From NCBI RefSeq assembly GCF_030656115.1, contig NZ_JAUSOO010000123.1, positions 29,392 through 93,391 on the forward strand: a stretch of DNA of 64,000 nucleotides, written 5' to 3'. Below, one piece after another: positions 25,939 to 34,266 of the stretch. Both the position numbers and the translations under genes were made by a program. This DNA is from Hydrogenophaga sp. (GTDB lineage Bacteria; Pseudomonadota; Gammaproteobacteria; Burkholderiales; Burkholderiaceae_C). Under the pieces are notes generated by a model that saw only the letters and a program-made list of their open reading frames with translations, was not told the origin of the DNA and searched no databases. Every line of letters starts with the position of its first letter. The first letter of the stretch is position 1.

Positions 25939-27216
25939 TCACCACTGGTTGCGCTTGACCTGCTTGAGCTTGCCTTCGAGCTTCTTCAGGCTGTCTTCGG
26001 CGGTGGCCTTGCCTGAGAGCACGTCGTGCGTGGCGTTCCAGAACGCCGAGCTGACCTCGGGGTATTTGGCGCCGGTGGCGGTGGCCGGGCGCGGCACGGC
26101 GCTGGTGAACACGCTGTAGAGGTCGCCAAAGAAGGGGTTGGCTGCCAGCACGTCCTTGTCCTGGTACAGGGCCGCAATGGTCGGGTTGTACGAACCCTTG
26201 ATGGCGCGCATTTTCTGCACTTCGGGGCTGGTCATGTGCATCACCAGCGAAGCGGCGGCTTCGGGGTTCTTGGAGTACTTGCTCACCGCCAGTTGCCAGC
26301 CACCGAGCGTGGCCGCGTTCTGGCCGTTGGCACCTCCCCTGGGCAGGGCCGACACACCAATTTTGTCTTTGATCTTGCTGTCGGCGCCGTTGCCCAGCGA
26401 CCAGGCGTAAGGCCAGTTGCGCATGAAGGCCGCGTTGCCGTTCTGGAACACGCCACGGGCTTCTTCTTCGGCGTAGTTCAGCACGCCTTGGGGCGCGATG
26501 GTGCCGATCCAGGACGCAGCGGTTTTGAGCGCGGCCACGGCGTTGGGGTTGTTGACCGTGATCTCGCCCTTGTCGTTGACGATGTTGCCCCCGCCAAAGC
26601 TGTGAACCCATTCCACCGCGTTGCAGCTCAGGCCTTCGTAGGCCTTGGCCTGGAACACAAAGCCCTGAAAGTCGCGGTTGCCCGCAGCGCGCTCACCATC
26701 TTGAATTTTCTTGGCGGTGGTGGCCAGCTCGTCCCAGGTGGTGGGTGCTTTGGCGCCGTATTTCTCCACCAGGTCTTTGCGGTAGAACAGCAGGCCCGCG
26801 TCGGTGAACCACGGCATGGCCAGCAGCTTGCCGCCCACCGTGTTGTTGGCCACGATGGCCGGGAAGTGCTCTTTTTCAGCGCCTTTGCTGTAGGGCTTGA
26901 GGTCCAGCAGGTGGTCTTTGATGACGCCCGGCCACACCACGTCCACGTTGATCACGTCCAGGTCGGTGGACTTGGCGGCAAACATCTGGCGAAACAGCGC
27001 CAGGATGTCGGTGGTGCTGTTCGGGATGGTGAACAGCTTGACTTCATGGCCGGTTTTCTTGGCCCACTCGGACGTGGTTTGTTTGCAGAACTCGAAGTCC
27101 TGACCGACCGAGCCGCAAGAAATGGTGATGGTGGCGGCGTGGGCGCCGGCGATCCACAGCGGGGCGGTCAGCGCCAGGGCGGCGGCTTTGGCCATCAGGG
27201 AGGGGTGTTGTGTCAT
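25939..27216 (-). CDS. aglE: Alpha-glucoside ABC transporter periplasmic binding protein
   Basis: Captures sugar in the periplasm for AglFGK. 425 residues with a signal peptide (AAALALTAPLWIAGAHA, cleavage near residue 28). The mature start TITISCGSVGQDFEFCKQTT and the block DLDVINVDVVWPGVIKDHLL closely follow the AglE/ThuE type of family-1 binding proteins. GGWQLAVSKYSKNPEAA is the conserved C-domain segment. It is the first gene after the LacI-type regulator and has a LacI-type operator about 86 bases upstream of its start, so it is likely the first gene of the 17-kb operon. Confidence 0.92.
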   Translation of the reverse strand: MTQHPSLMAKAAALALTAPLWIAGAHAATITISCGSVGQDFEFCKQTTSEWAKKTGHEVKLFTIPNSTTDILALFRQMFAAKSTDLDVINVDVVWPGVIKDHLLDLKPYSKGAEKEHFPAIVANNTVGGKLLAMPWFTDAGLLFYRKDLVEKYGAKAPTTWDELATTAKKIQDGERAAGNRDFQGFVFQAKAYEGLSCNAVEWVHSFGGGNIVNDKGEITVNNPNAVAALKTAASWIGTIAPQGVLNYAEEEARGVFQNGNAAFMRNWPYAWSLGNGADSKIKDKIGVSALPRGGANGQNAATLGGWQLAVSKYSKNPEAAASLVMHMTSPEVQKMRAIKGSYNPTIAALYQDKDVLAANPFFGDLYSVFTSAVPRPATATGAKYPEVSSAFWNATHDVLSGKATAEDSLKKLEGKLKQVKRNQW

Positions 27217-27301
27217 TGGTTGGCCTTCGGTGTGTTTGTGGGTTCCATGGACTGCCCAGCGTCAGCGGCTTGTAGCGGCAGTGACGGTATTGAAGCACCG
27301 G

Positions 27302-27315
27302 TGCAAACGATTGCA
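27302..27315. promoter_or_regulatory. LacI-family operator upstream of aglE
   Basis: TGCAAACGATTGCA is a near-palindrome with the central CG step typical of LacI/GalR-family sites, about 86 bases before the aglE start. The same motif occurs twice upstream of the porin gene. AglR, encoded just upstream, is the obvious candidate ligand. Binding is inferred. Confidence 0.75.
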
Positions 27316-27425
27316 TGATGGGGTTTTCACCTACCAATGGAAACGAAACCCGAACGAAACCACCGCTGACAGTCTGTAGCCGTTGCTTCGGCGACGAAAG
27401 CGGTCAACAGGCGAACAGCGGCCTG

Positions 27426-28493
27426 TCAGCGGCTGCTCTCGCGCTCGATCAGCTCGGTGGGCAGCACCACGTTGCGCCGGGGTTGGCCGGCGATGGACTC
27501 AAACAGCAGGTCCACCAAAGCACGCCCGGCCAGGGCGTAGGGCTGGCGCACCGAGCTCAGCGAGGGGTGCATGTGTTCGGCCAGCGCAATGTCGTCGTAG
27601 CCGACCAGCTTGACCTGCGAAGGCACGGCAATGCCGCGCTCGCTCAGGGCGCCCAAGATGGACACGGCGCACACATCGCTGCTGGCAAAAATGGCGTCGA
27701 ACTCCAGGTGCTGGTCCAGCCACTGGTCGATCACAGCCCGAATGCGCGAGTCGCTGAACAAAAAAGACTGGTGCAGCCGGGGGTCGGGCGTGAGCCCGGC
27801 CTCTTGCAGGGCTTTCACGTAGCCCTGGTGACGAAGCCCGGCCTCGGGGTGGTTCACGTCGCCAAAAAAAGCAATGTGGCGGCAGCCCCGCTGAATCAGG
27901 TGGCGGGTGGCCAGGTAGCCGCCCTGCAGGTTGTCGCTGCCCACGGTGGGGTAAATGGCGTCGGGCAGCGCCGCGCCCCACACCGCCATGGGCACATCCA
28001 TCTTGGCCAGCTGGTTCAGCCGTTCGTGCCAGGTGAGCTGGCCAATCACCACCAGCCCGGCCACCTGGCCGCTCTCCACGATGGCGGCCAGTTGTTGCGG
28101 CGCGCCCTCTTTCATGCGCGAGAGCAGCAGGCTCATGCCGCGCTCGTCCAGCGCGTCGGCCACGGTGCCCACCACGCTGAGCAAAAACGGGTCTGAAATG
28201 GCCTGCATGCTGTCGCCCAGAATCACCACACCGATGGTCTGCACATCGCGCTTGCGCAGGTTGGCGGCCCCCACGTTGACGCGGTAGTTCAGCGAGCGGG
28301 CCAGCTCCACGATGCGGGTGCGGGTGGCCTCCGGAATGAGGGTGCTGCCGCTGAGCGCGCGCGAAACGGTGGAGGTGGACACGCCCGCCAGCCGGGCAAT
28401 GTCGGTCATCTGCATGCGTCGGCGGCCTTCTGGGGCGGCTGCGGCTTCGCGGGGCGGTTTGGCTGGGGCTTGGGTGGGGTTGTTGCGCTGCAT
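27426..28493 (-). CDS. aglR: LacI-family transcriptional regulator of the agl-glg operon
   Basis: A sugar-responsive repressor of 355 residues. The helix-turn-helix MTDIARLAGVSTSTVSRALS (around residues 29-48) and hinge NYRVNVGAANLRKR are intact. The rest is a periplasmic-binding-like effector domain with the typical IGVVILGDSM, AIFASSDVCAVSILGAL and LVGYDDIALAEHMHPSLSSV blocks. The first about 28 residues (rich in Ala, Pro and Arg) precede the HTH and are unusual, and a later start at the second ATG (MQMTDIA) is possible. It is separated by 209 bases from aglE, and that gap holds a matching operator. Likely it represses agl-glg and the porin until an alpha-glucoside is present. Confidence 0.9.
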   Translation of the reverse strand: MQRNNPTQAPAKPPREAAAAPEGRRRMQMTDIARLAGVSTSTVSRALSGSTLIPEATRTRIVELARSLNYRVNVGAANLRKRDVQTIGVVILGDSMQAISDPFLLSVVGTVADALDERGMSLLLSRMKEGAPQQLAAIVESGQVAGLVVIGQLTWHERLNQLAKMDVPMAVWGAALPDAIYPTVGSDNLQGGYLATRHLIQRGCRHIAFFGDVNHPEAGLRHQGYVKALQEAGLTPDPRLHQSFLFSDSRIRAVIDQWLDQHLEFDAIFASSDVCAVSILGALSERGIAVPSQVKLVGYDDIALAEHMHPSLSSVRQPYALAGRALVDLLFESIAGQPRRNVVLPTELIERESSR

Positions 28494-28557
28494 CGGACCA
28501 TTATTCCACCGCGCCCAAGACCCGGTGGGGCAGCGCCCATGCTGGTCGATCGGTCAC

Positions 28558-28586
28558 AAAAAAACCCGGTACCTTGCGGTACCGGG
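28558..28586 (-). terminator. Rho-independent terminator of the porin gene
   Basis: A perfect nine-base stem (CCCGGTACC / GGTACCGGG, four-base loop) at 28565-28586 is followed, on the minus strand, by seven T residues (28558-28564). It lies about 70 bases after the porin stop and insulates aglR from porin transcription. Confidence 0.88.
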
Positions 28587-28655
28587 CAACATGAAAAACC
28601 TTGAAGAAACGGCCAGGACACCCTGTTTGAAGGGGTGTCCGAAGGATCGAAACGA

Positions 28656-29573
28656 TCAGAACGCGTAGTTGATGCGCACGCGCGCAGCGGTCTGGCCCTT
28701 GGAGCCCGTGCCACCCTTGGCGAAGCTGATGGCCGGGGTGATGCTGGCGCCTTTGACGCCCATCAGCGGCAGGGTGTAGGCGGCGTACACGGTGGTGGCT
28801 TTCTGGGCTGCGGTAGCACCTTTACCCGACACCAAACCAATGCCGGCGGCGCCGATGGTGGCGTTCACGCCGAAGGTCTTGTCGTCCTCTTTCTTGGCAA
28901 AGTTGACGTTGATGTGGGTGTCTTTGTCGAGCTGGTAGCCCGCCGACAGACCCAGGCCGTTTTCAGAGCCTGTTGCAGCGCCCACCACCTTGACCGATTC
29001 CAGGCCAGCGCGCAGCGTCAGCGGGCCGCTGGTGTACACCACACCAGGGCGGAAACCTTTGGACTCGCCAGCGTCTTTGCTGAACACCAGACCCAGTTCC
29101 AAGCGCAGGCCTGGGGCGGCGTTCAGGCCCAGGGCACCGTGGAACACATCGCTGCCTTTGCGGCCGCGCAGGGCATTCGCCTGGTAGGGGGTGTAACCAG
29201 CGTACTCCAGCACGGTGTCTTTGCCGACCGGGAACAGATCCATGGCTTCAAAGCGGCCCAGCTTCACGTCGGCGGTGGTGTTGCCTGCCTGCACCCACAT
29301 GTCGTCCACACCGGTGTTGCCGTCCTTTTTCAGCAGCAGGCTGGCGCGGGCGGCCACGAAGGCGTCGCCGCTGGTGGCCTTGGCGCCCACGTTGAATTCA
29401 ACACGGCCACCCAGCGACAGGTCGCTGGCGCGGGCGTTGGTGGCGGGAGCGTCCACCTGGTTGGTGTAGGTGGTGTCGAGTTCCAGGTTGGCATCCAGGG
29501 TCATCTGGGCCTGGGCGGCAGCGGCAGAAGCACACAGGGCGGCCACAGCGGCCAGTTTGAAAACGTTTTGCAT
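28656..29573 (-). CDS. Outer-membrane porin, probably carbohydrate-selective
   Basis: A trimeric-type general porin of 305 residues, with a signal peptide MQNVFKLAAVAALCASAAAAQA and a mature barrel opening QMTLDANLELDTTYTNQ. Alternating hydrophobic strands and a terminal VRINYAF (C-terminal Phe recognised by BAM) fit the family, though it is somewhat shorter than the common 340-380-residue betaproteobacterial porins. It has its own terminator, and two copies of the LacI-type operator lie upstream (centres about 107 and 209 bases from the start). The shared operator with aglE suggests that it admits alpha-glucosides to the periplasm. The substrate is inferred from regulation only. Confidence 0.85.
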   Translation of the reverse strand: MQNVFKLAAVAALCASAAAAQAQMTLDANLELDTTYTNQVDAPATNARASDLSLGGRVEFNVGAKATSGDAFVAARASLLLKKDGNTGVDDMWVQAGNTTADVKLGRFEAMDLFPVGKDTVLEYAGYTPYQANALRGRKGSDVFHGALGLNAAPGLRLELGLVFSKDAGESKGFRPGVVYTSGPLTLRAGLESVKVVGAATGSENGLGLSAGYQLDKDTHINVNFAKKEDDKTFGVNATIGAAGIGLVSGKGATAAQKATTVYAAYTLPLMGVKGASITPAISFAKGGTGSKGQTAARVRINYAF

Positions 29574-29672
29574 GAGAGAGCTCCGATGATTGGTTTGGGG
29601 GACGCTTCGATGTACCTAGATTTCATGAAAATTAAAAATAGGTTGCATAAAAGTGGCGCTATTCGATCATTG

Positions 29673-29688
29673 GTGCAAACGTTTGCAC
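29673..29688. promoter_or_regulatory. LacI-family operator 1 upstream of the porin
   Basis: GTGCAAACGTTTGCAC is a perfect 16-base palindrome with a central CG, about 107 bases upstream of the porin start. Its core matches the site before aglE with one base changed. Confidence 0.82.
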
Positions 29689-29775
29689 TTGGTGAAAACC
29701 CTTAAAAATTTGAATGTTTTAGGTACGTAACTCCCATTTCAATGCCGATGCAACAGCTAGGGAAAATCCTTATAG

Positions 29776-29789
29776 TGCAAGCGTTTGCA
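29776..29789. promoter_or_regulatory. LacI-family operator 2 upstream of the porin
   Basis: TGCAAGCGTTTGCA is the same motif with one base off symmetry. Its centre is 102 bases from operator 1, close to ten helical turns, which would suit repression by DNA looping. Confidence 0.75.
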
Positions 29790-29807
29790 AAGGAATAAAA
29801 GTTCATC

Positions 29808-29833
29808 AATCAAATTGATTAATCAACTTGATT
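29808..29833. promoter_or_regulatory. Two tandem 13-base palindromes (AATCAA-N-TTGATT)
   Basis: AATCAAATTGATT (29808-29820) is directly followed by AATCAACTTGATT (29821-29833). Both are perfect palindromes around a variable central base, spaced 13 bases centre to centre. This looks like a double binding site for a dimeric regulator other than AglR. The regulator is unknown. Confidence 0.5.
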
Positions 29834-29978
29834 TGTCAATTTTTCTGAGCGATGGAGCCCCTTGCAACGCGCCGTACGGCGTGTGGTGTCTGACCCGGTT
29901 GGCTGGCTGGCGATCCATGCGTGCGTGGCGCACGTGCGGCCGTTTTGAAGCCGCTGTGGGCGGCGTGTCAGCGCGGGT

Positions 29979-30623
29979 TCAGCGGCAGCCCGTGGCGCTG
30001 AGCCGCAGCTGGCGCTGGGCCCGCGCGGCGGCGGCTTCGGAGTGTGTGACCAGCACCAGCGCGGCGCCGCTGTGTGCGGCCTGTTGCTGCAGCACGTCCA
30101 TCACCTGCGCGGCGGTGCTGGGGTCGAGGTTGCCGGTGGGCTCGTCGGCCAGCAACAGGCTGGGCCGGTGCACCAGCGCCCGGGCAATGGCCACGCGCTG
30201 CAATTGCCCGCCCGAGAGCTGCGCGGGCAGGCGCTCGCCCAGGGCACCCAGGCCCACGGCGTCGAGCATTTCTGCCACGCGGACCGGGTCGGGCCGTTTC
30301 AGCAGCAGCAACGGCAGGCCCACGTTTTGCGCCACGTCCAGGTGCGGCAGCACATGGAAGGCCTGGAACACAAAGCCCAGCTTTTCGCGCCGCCAGTGGG
30401 CGCGCTGGGTGTCGGTCAGCGTGCCCAGGTCCACGCCGTCGTGGGTGATGGTGCCGCTGCTCCAGCCGTCCAGCGCGGCCATGCAGTTGAGCAGGCTGGA
30501 CTTGCCCACGCCCGATTCGCCCACAATGGCCACAAATTCACCCGGCTCCACGCGCAGGTTGACGTGGCTGAACACCGGGGTGTGGCCGTAGTGTTTGCTC
30601 AGGTCGCAAATGTCCAGGCTCAT
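29979..30623 (-). CDS. ABC transporter ATPase, LolD/MacB-like
   Basis: A protein of 214 residues from ATG 30623 ([13 protein letters not shown]); longer in-frame extensions overlap miaA. Walker A is GESGVGKSS, the signature is [13 protein letters not shown] and Walker B is [12 protein letters not shown], whose PTGNLD form is typical of the LolD/FtsE/MacB group that extrudes lipoproteins or other envelope substrates. The start overlaps the miaA stop (atga), so it is coupled to miaA and the exporter upstream. No MacB/FtsX-type permease lies next to it, so its membrane partner must be encoded elsewhere. The precise role is unassigned. Confidence 0.85.
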   Translation of the reverse strand: MSLDICDLSKHYGHTPVFSHVNLRVEPGEFVAIVGESGVGKSSLLNCMAALDGWSSGTITHDGVDLGTLTDTQRAHWRREKLGFVFQAFHVLPHLDVAQNVGLPLLLLKRPDPVRVAEMLDAVGLGALGERLPAQLSGGQLQRVAIARALVHRPSLLLADEPTGNLDPSTAAQVMDVLQQQAAHSGAALVLVTHSEAAAARAQRQLRLSATGCR

Positions 30624-31594
30624 GCGGGTGGCCCCAGCAGGTCTTGGGCGCGTTGCAGCACCTGGGCCAGCGCATCGGGCGCGTCGCAAGCCACCACCAC
30701 GCGTTCGGGCATGCCGCGCAGCCAGGTGATCTGGCGCTTGGCCAGTTGGCGGGTGGCCGCCACGCCGCGTTCGCGCAGTTCGGCCAGTTGGGCTGCGTTG
30801 GGCGTGTCGCCCGCCGCGGCCAACGTTTCCCAGGCCTGGCGGTAGCCCACGCAGCGCATCGACGGCAGGTCGGGGTGCAGGTCGCCACGGGCGCGCAGCC
30901 GGCGCACCTCGTCCAGAAAACCGCCGTCCAGCATGGCGTCAAAGCGCTGTGCAATGCGCGCGTGCAGCCAGGCGCGGTCGTTCGGCTCCAGCGACAGCAG
31001 CGCGCCGCTCGCCAGGGGGTTGGGGATGGCGCTGGTGCCGGTCTGAAACGCCGAGATGGGTTGTCCCGACACCGCAAACACCTCCAGCGCCCGCTGAATG
31101 CGTTGCGAGTCGTTGGGCGAGAGCCGGGCGGCGGTGGGCGCGTCCACCTGCGCCAGTTCGGCGTGCAGTGCGGGCCAGCCCAGCGCGTGGGCGCGGGCCT
31201 CGATGCGCTCACGCACGGCGGCATCGGCACGGGGCATGTCGTCCATGCCGTGCATCAGCGCCTTGAAATACAGCATGGTGCCGCCCACCAGCAGCGGGGT
31301 GCGCCCGCGCGCCCGGATCTCGCCCATGAGGCGGGTCGCGTCGGCCACGAATTCGGCGGCGCTGTAGGCCTGCAGCGGGTCGCGGATGTTGATGAGGTGG
31401 TGCGGCACCTGCGCCAGCTCGGCGGGCGTGGGCTTGGCGGTGCCAATGTCCATGCCCCGGTACACCAGCGCGGAATCGACACTGATGATTTCCACCGGCC
31501 AGCGCTGCGCCATGGCCAGCGAGGCCGCGCTTTTGCCGCTGGCGGTGGGGCCGGCCAGGGCGATGCAGGCGGGCTGTGTGCTTGGGTGGCTCAT
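30620..31594 (-). CDS. miaA: tRNA dimethylallyltransferase
   Basis: Adds a dimethylallyl group to A37 of tRNAs reading U-starting codons, the first step of ms2i6A formation. ATG 31594 gives 324 residues. The P-loop [11 protein letters not shown] lies near residues 14-24; [20 protein letters not shown] is the DMAPP/tRNA recognition block, and [20 protein letters not shown] and [13 protein letters not shown] are the other hallmark segments. Both ends overlap neighbours by four bases (exporter stop and ATPase start), making a tightly packed three-gene set. In many betaproteobacteria miaA is beside mutL; here mutL is about 15 kb away. Confidence 0.96.
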   Translation of the reverse strand: MSHPSTQPACIALAGPTASGKSAASLAMAQRWPVEIISVDSALVYRGMDIGTAKPTPAELAQVPHHLINIRDPLQAYSAAEFVADATRLMGEIRARGRTPLLVGGTMLYFKALMHGMDDMPRADAAVRERIEARAHALGWPALHAELAQVDAPTAARLSPNDSQRIQRALEVFAVSGQPISAFQTGTSAIPNPLASGALLSLEPNDRAWLHARIAQRFDAMLDGGFLDEVRRLRARGDLHPDLPSMRCVGYRQAWETLAAAGDTPNAAQLAELRERGVAATRQLAKRQITWLRGMPERVVVACDAPDALAQVLQRAQDLLGPPA

Positions 31595-32916
31595 GGTCGG
31601 GTGGGTGTGGCTTCGCACGGCGCCGCACCGTCGGGTGCCGTGGGAAAAACGCGCATGGGCTCTGGTGGTTTCTTGCTCTCACCAAAGCGCTGCACCAGCG
31701 TCCAGGCGGTGGCGGCAATCAGCACGCTCCAGAACCCAATGCCGTTGGTGAGCGGCAGCACGCTGCCCGGGCCCTCGCCCAGGGTGGCCAGGCTCTTGCC
31801 GAGCCAGCCGCCCATGAAAAAGGCCGCCACCATCATCAGAAAACCGCTCAGCGCCGAGGCCGCGCCCGCAGCCTGCGGAAACGGGCTGATCGCACCGCTC
31901 TGGCCGCAGGGTTGGTGCACGCCGTGGGCCATCATGAACAGGTAAAACGGCACCATGATGGCCCACAGGTTTTGTACGCCCATGAGCGCCATGGCGCCCA
32001 TGGCGGTGCCACCGGTGAGCGTGAACGCGCCCGCAATGGCCACGGTGCGGCGCACGCCAAAGCGCAGCAGCAGGCGGCGGCAGGCGAAGGTGCCCAAGAT
32101 GTAGCTGAGCGACATCGACATCATCACCAGGCCGTAGCTGGTTTTGCTCAGGCCCAGTACCTGAATGAACACGAACGGCGATGTGGCCAGAAACGTGAAC
32201 AGCCCGCCGTACGACGCGGTGGCCAGCAGCGCATACGCGAGGAACGTGGGGTGCCGCGCAATCCGACCCCAGGTGCGCAGCAGCGTGAGCGGCTGCAGCG
32301 CTTGCGGGTTTTTCTGTTGCAGCGTTTCTTCAAACCGCCATGCCAGCAGCGCCAGCGTGATTGCACCAAACACCGCCAGCGCCAGCAGCGCCATGCGCCA
32401 GCCAAACAGGTCGGACAGCAGCCCACCCAGCGGCGCACTGGCACAGGCGATCACGCCCAGCCCGGTAAGCCCTTTGGACATGATGCGCGCGCCCTCGGTG
32501 GGTGCGTACAGGTCGCGCACGATGGCGCGCGCACACATCACCCCCGCGCCCATGGCCGCGCCTTGCACGGCGCGCCAGGCAATCAGGTGCTCCATCGATG
32601 GCGAAAACGTGCTGCCCACCGAAGCCGCCACAAACGCCGCCATGCCGATCAACAAAATCGGGCGGCGCCCAAAGCGGTCCGACAACGGCCCCCACACCAG
32701 TTGCGAGAGACCAAACGACAGCAGCAAGGCGGTCAGTGTGAGCTGCGCCTGCGCCATGGGCGCACCAAAACCGGTGGTCAGCGCGGGCAGGGCGGGCAGG
32801 TACAGGTCGGTGGCCACAGGCTGCAGACCCAGCAGCAGCGACAGCGTGAGAACGATCAGGCCAGGGGCCATCGGGGAGGACTTGGAGGGCATTCGGTCGA
32901 GGGTAGCAGAAGCCAT
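31591..32916 (-). CDS. Bcr/CflA-type multidrug efflux MFS transporter
   Basis: Proton-driven drug exporter of the major facilitator superfamily with about 12 spans. ATG 32916 gives 441 residues; ATG 32892 is an alternative, and neither has a clear Shine-Dalgarno sequence. The opening [24 protein letters not shown] is that of Bcr/CflA proteins. The MFS motif A is [14 protein letters not shown], and [11 protein letters not shown] is the Bcr-type loop. Its stop overlaps the miaA start by four bases. The substrate cannot be predicted. Confidence 0.88.
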   Translation of the reverse strand: MASATLDRMPSKSSPMAPGLIVLTLSLLLGLQPVATDLYLPALPALTTGFGAPMAQAQLTLTALLLSFGLSQLVWGPLSDRFGRRPILLIGMAAFVAASVGSTFSPSMEHLIAWRAVQGAAMGAGVMCARAIVRDLYAPTEGARIMSKGLTGLGVIACASAPLGGLLSDLFGWRMALLALAVFGAITLALLAWRFEETLQQKNPQALQPLTLLRTWGRIARHPTFLAYALLATASYGGLFTFLATSPFVFIQVLGLSKTSYGLVMMSMSLSYILGTFACRRLLLRFGVRRTVAIAGAFTLTGGTAMGAMALMGVQNLWAIMVPFYLFMMAHGVHQPCGQSGAISPFPQAAGAASALSGFLMMVAAFFMGGWLGKSLATLGEGPGSVLPLTNGIGFWSVLIAATAWTLVQRFGESKKPPEPMRVFPTAPDGAAPCEATPTRP

Positions 32917-32941
32917 TTGTGCGCGTATGTCGGCGGTGTGG

Positions 32942-34180
32942 TCAGACTCCAGCCCCAACGGCCGACAGCGCCATGGGCCCTCCGCGATCGGCCGGAAAAC
33001 CGTAGCCCAGCACCCACACCAGGTCGATGTCGCTGGCCCGGCAGGCCATGCCTTCGGCCAACAGGCGGTGCCCTTCCTGCACCAGCGGCTCCAGGCAGCG
33101 TTGCACGATGGCTGCGTCGTCGATCGCGCCGATGGGGGCAATGCCCAGGCGGGCCGCTTCTTCGGCGCAGAGGCGGGCCAGGTCGGGGTCCACGCGCACC
33201 TGGCGGTTGTCGTGCAGGTAATGGCCGCGTCCGCTTTTGTGGCCCCAGCGCCCGAGCTCGGCCAGCCGGCGCGTGATCCGGCGGTAGGCCGGGGGTTGTT
33301 GGAAGCGGCGTTCGCGCATCGCCAGCACCTGGCTGACCAGGTCGGTGCCCGCCATGTCCAGCGTGCGGCACGGCCCCAGAGCGAACCCGAAATTTTCCAG
33401 AGCGCGGTCGATCTGGTGCGCGGCCACCCCTTGCAGCTGCAAGGCATCGACCTCGCGCAGATAGCCCTCGAACATGCGGTTGCCGATGAAGCCCCAGGCG
33501 TTGCCCGCCAGCACCGGCAGTTTGCCCAGGCGCAGCGCCAGGGCACGGGCGCGGGCCAGGCTGGTGTCGCTGGTGGCGTGCCCGCGCACCACCTCCACCA
33601 GCGGGGTCAGCTGCGCCGGGGTGAGGAAATGCATGCCCGCCACGCGGTCGGGCCGGCCGCAGCGGTGGGCCAGTTCGTCGATGTCCAGCGTCGAGGTGTT
33701 GCTCAGCAGCAGGGTGTGGGGCGGGCAGGCCGCGTGCAGCTGGGCGAGCAAGGCCTGTTTGGCGGCAGGGTCTTCCACGATGGCTTCGATCACCACGTCG
33801 GCTTCGGCCAGCCCGGCGCCGTTTGTGCTGGTGCGCAGCCGGGCGAGCTGCTCGGCCCGCGCCTGCGGGGTGAGCCGGCCGCGGGCCACGGCGCGGGCCA
33901 GGCTGTTGGCCATGCGTTCGGCGCCGCGCTGTGCGGCGGCCTCGCTGGTGTCCAGCAAGTGCACCCGCAGACCAGCGGCCAGCGCGCACTGGGCGATGCC
34001 GCTGCCCATGGTGCCTGCGCCCACCACCGCCACCACCGCGTCGGGTGGCTGGGCAGGGTCGGGCGCGGGCCATTCGGCACCGTTCAGCGCGGCGTCCCGG
34101 GCGTGTGCCAGGTGCGCCTGTGCCCGCGCTCGCTGGGCGGCATTGATGGGGGTGTTGTACCCGGTGGCGGTGGGGGTCAT
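32942..34180 (-). CDS. 3-hydroxyacyl-CoA dehydrogenase
   Basis: NAD-dependent oxidation of 3-hydroxyacyl-CoA to 3-ketoacyl-CoA. ATG 34180 (412 residues) is preceded by a good ribosome site (aggaga). The Rossmann motif VAVVGAGTMGSGIAQCALAAG starts near residue 48, followed by VVIEAIVED and LLSNTSTLDIDELA. The catalytic His lies in AGMHFLTPAQLTPLVEVV (the usual HFFNP is HFLTP) and GFIGNRMFEGYLREVDAL is the substrate-domain hinge. Two C-terminal 3HCDH segments follow, the second ending GYGFPADRGGP as in FadB-type proteins. It is divergent from the acyl-CoA cluster and shares its promoter region. Confidence 0.9.
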   Translation of the reverse strand: MTPTATGYNTPINAAQRARAQAHLAHARDAALNGAEWPAPDPAQPPDAVVAVVGAGTMGSGIAQCALAAGLRVHLLDTSEAAAQRGAERMANSLARAVARGRLTPQARAEQLARLRTSTNGAGLAEADVVIEAIVEDPAAKQALLAQLHAACPPHTLLLSNTSTLDIDELAHRCGRPDRVAGMHFLTPAQLTPLVEVVRGHATSDTSLARARALALRLGKLPVLAGNAWGFIGNRMFEGYLREVDALQLQGVAAHQIDRALENFGFALGPCRTLDMAGTDLVSQVLAMRERRFQQPPAYRRITRRLAELGRWGHKSGRGHYLHDNRQVRVDPDLARLCAEEAARLGIAPIGAIDDAAIVQRCLEPLVQEGHRLLAEGMACRASDIDLVWVLGYGFPADRGGPMALSAVGAGV

Positions 34181-34233
34181 GGTTTGTCTCCTGTGGGACG
34201 GGTTAAGGGTTTGGCCTGATGGATAGATGATTG

Positions 34234-34248
34234 GATTGTCCGACAATC
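34234..34248. promoter_or_regulatory. Palindromic operator, GntR/FadR-type
   Basis: GATTGTCCGACAATC, perfect around a central base, lies between the divergent 3-hydroxyacyl-CoA dehydrogenase and phosphotransferase genes. The TTGTC-N-GACAA core fits sites of FadR-subfamily GntR regulators, and such a regulator is encoded at 39552. Binding is inferred. Confidence 0.65.
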
Positions 34249-34266
34249 ATTTCAAACACCTTGTTT

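Larger units (their letters stand above)
29574..29978. other. Porin promoter region and AT-rich intergenic segment
   Basis: 405 bases without a gene. The right half of the porin regulatory region (29574 to about 29850) is markedly AT-rich and contains two LacI-type operators and a pair of 13-base palindromes, described separately. From about 29850 to 29978 base composition returns to GC-rich and I see no feature. A reading frame that crosses this region on the plus strand has no family signature and is the reverse of the ATPase gene next to it. Confidence 0.6.

Noticed and set aside
31576..33276. Plus-strand open frame of 566 codons
   Set aside because: Lies opposite the MFS transporter and has Gln/Arg/His-rich low-complexity translation with no start context.
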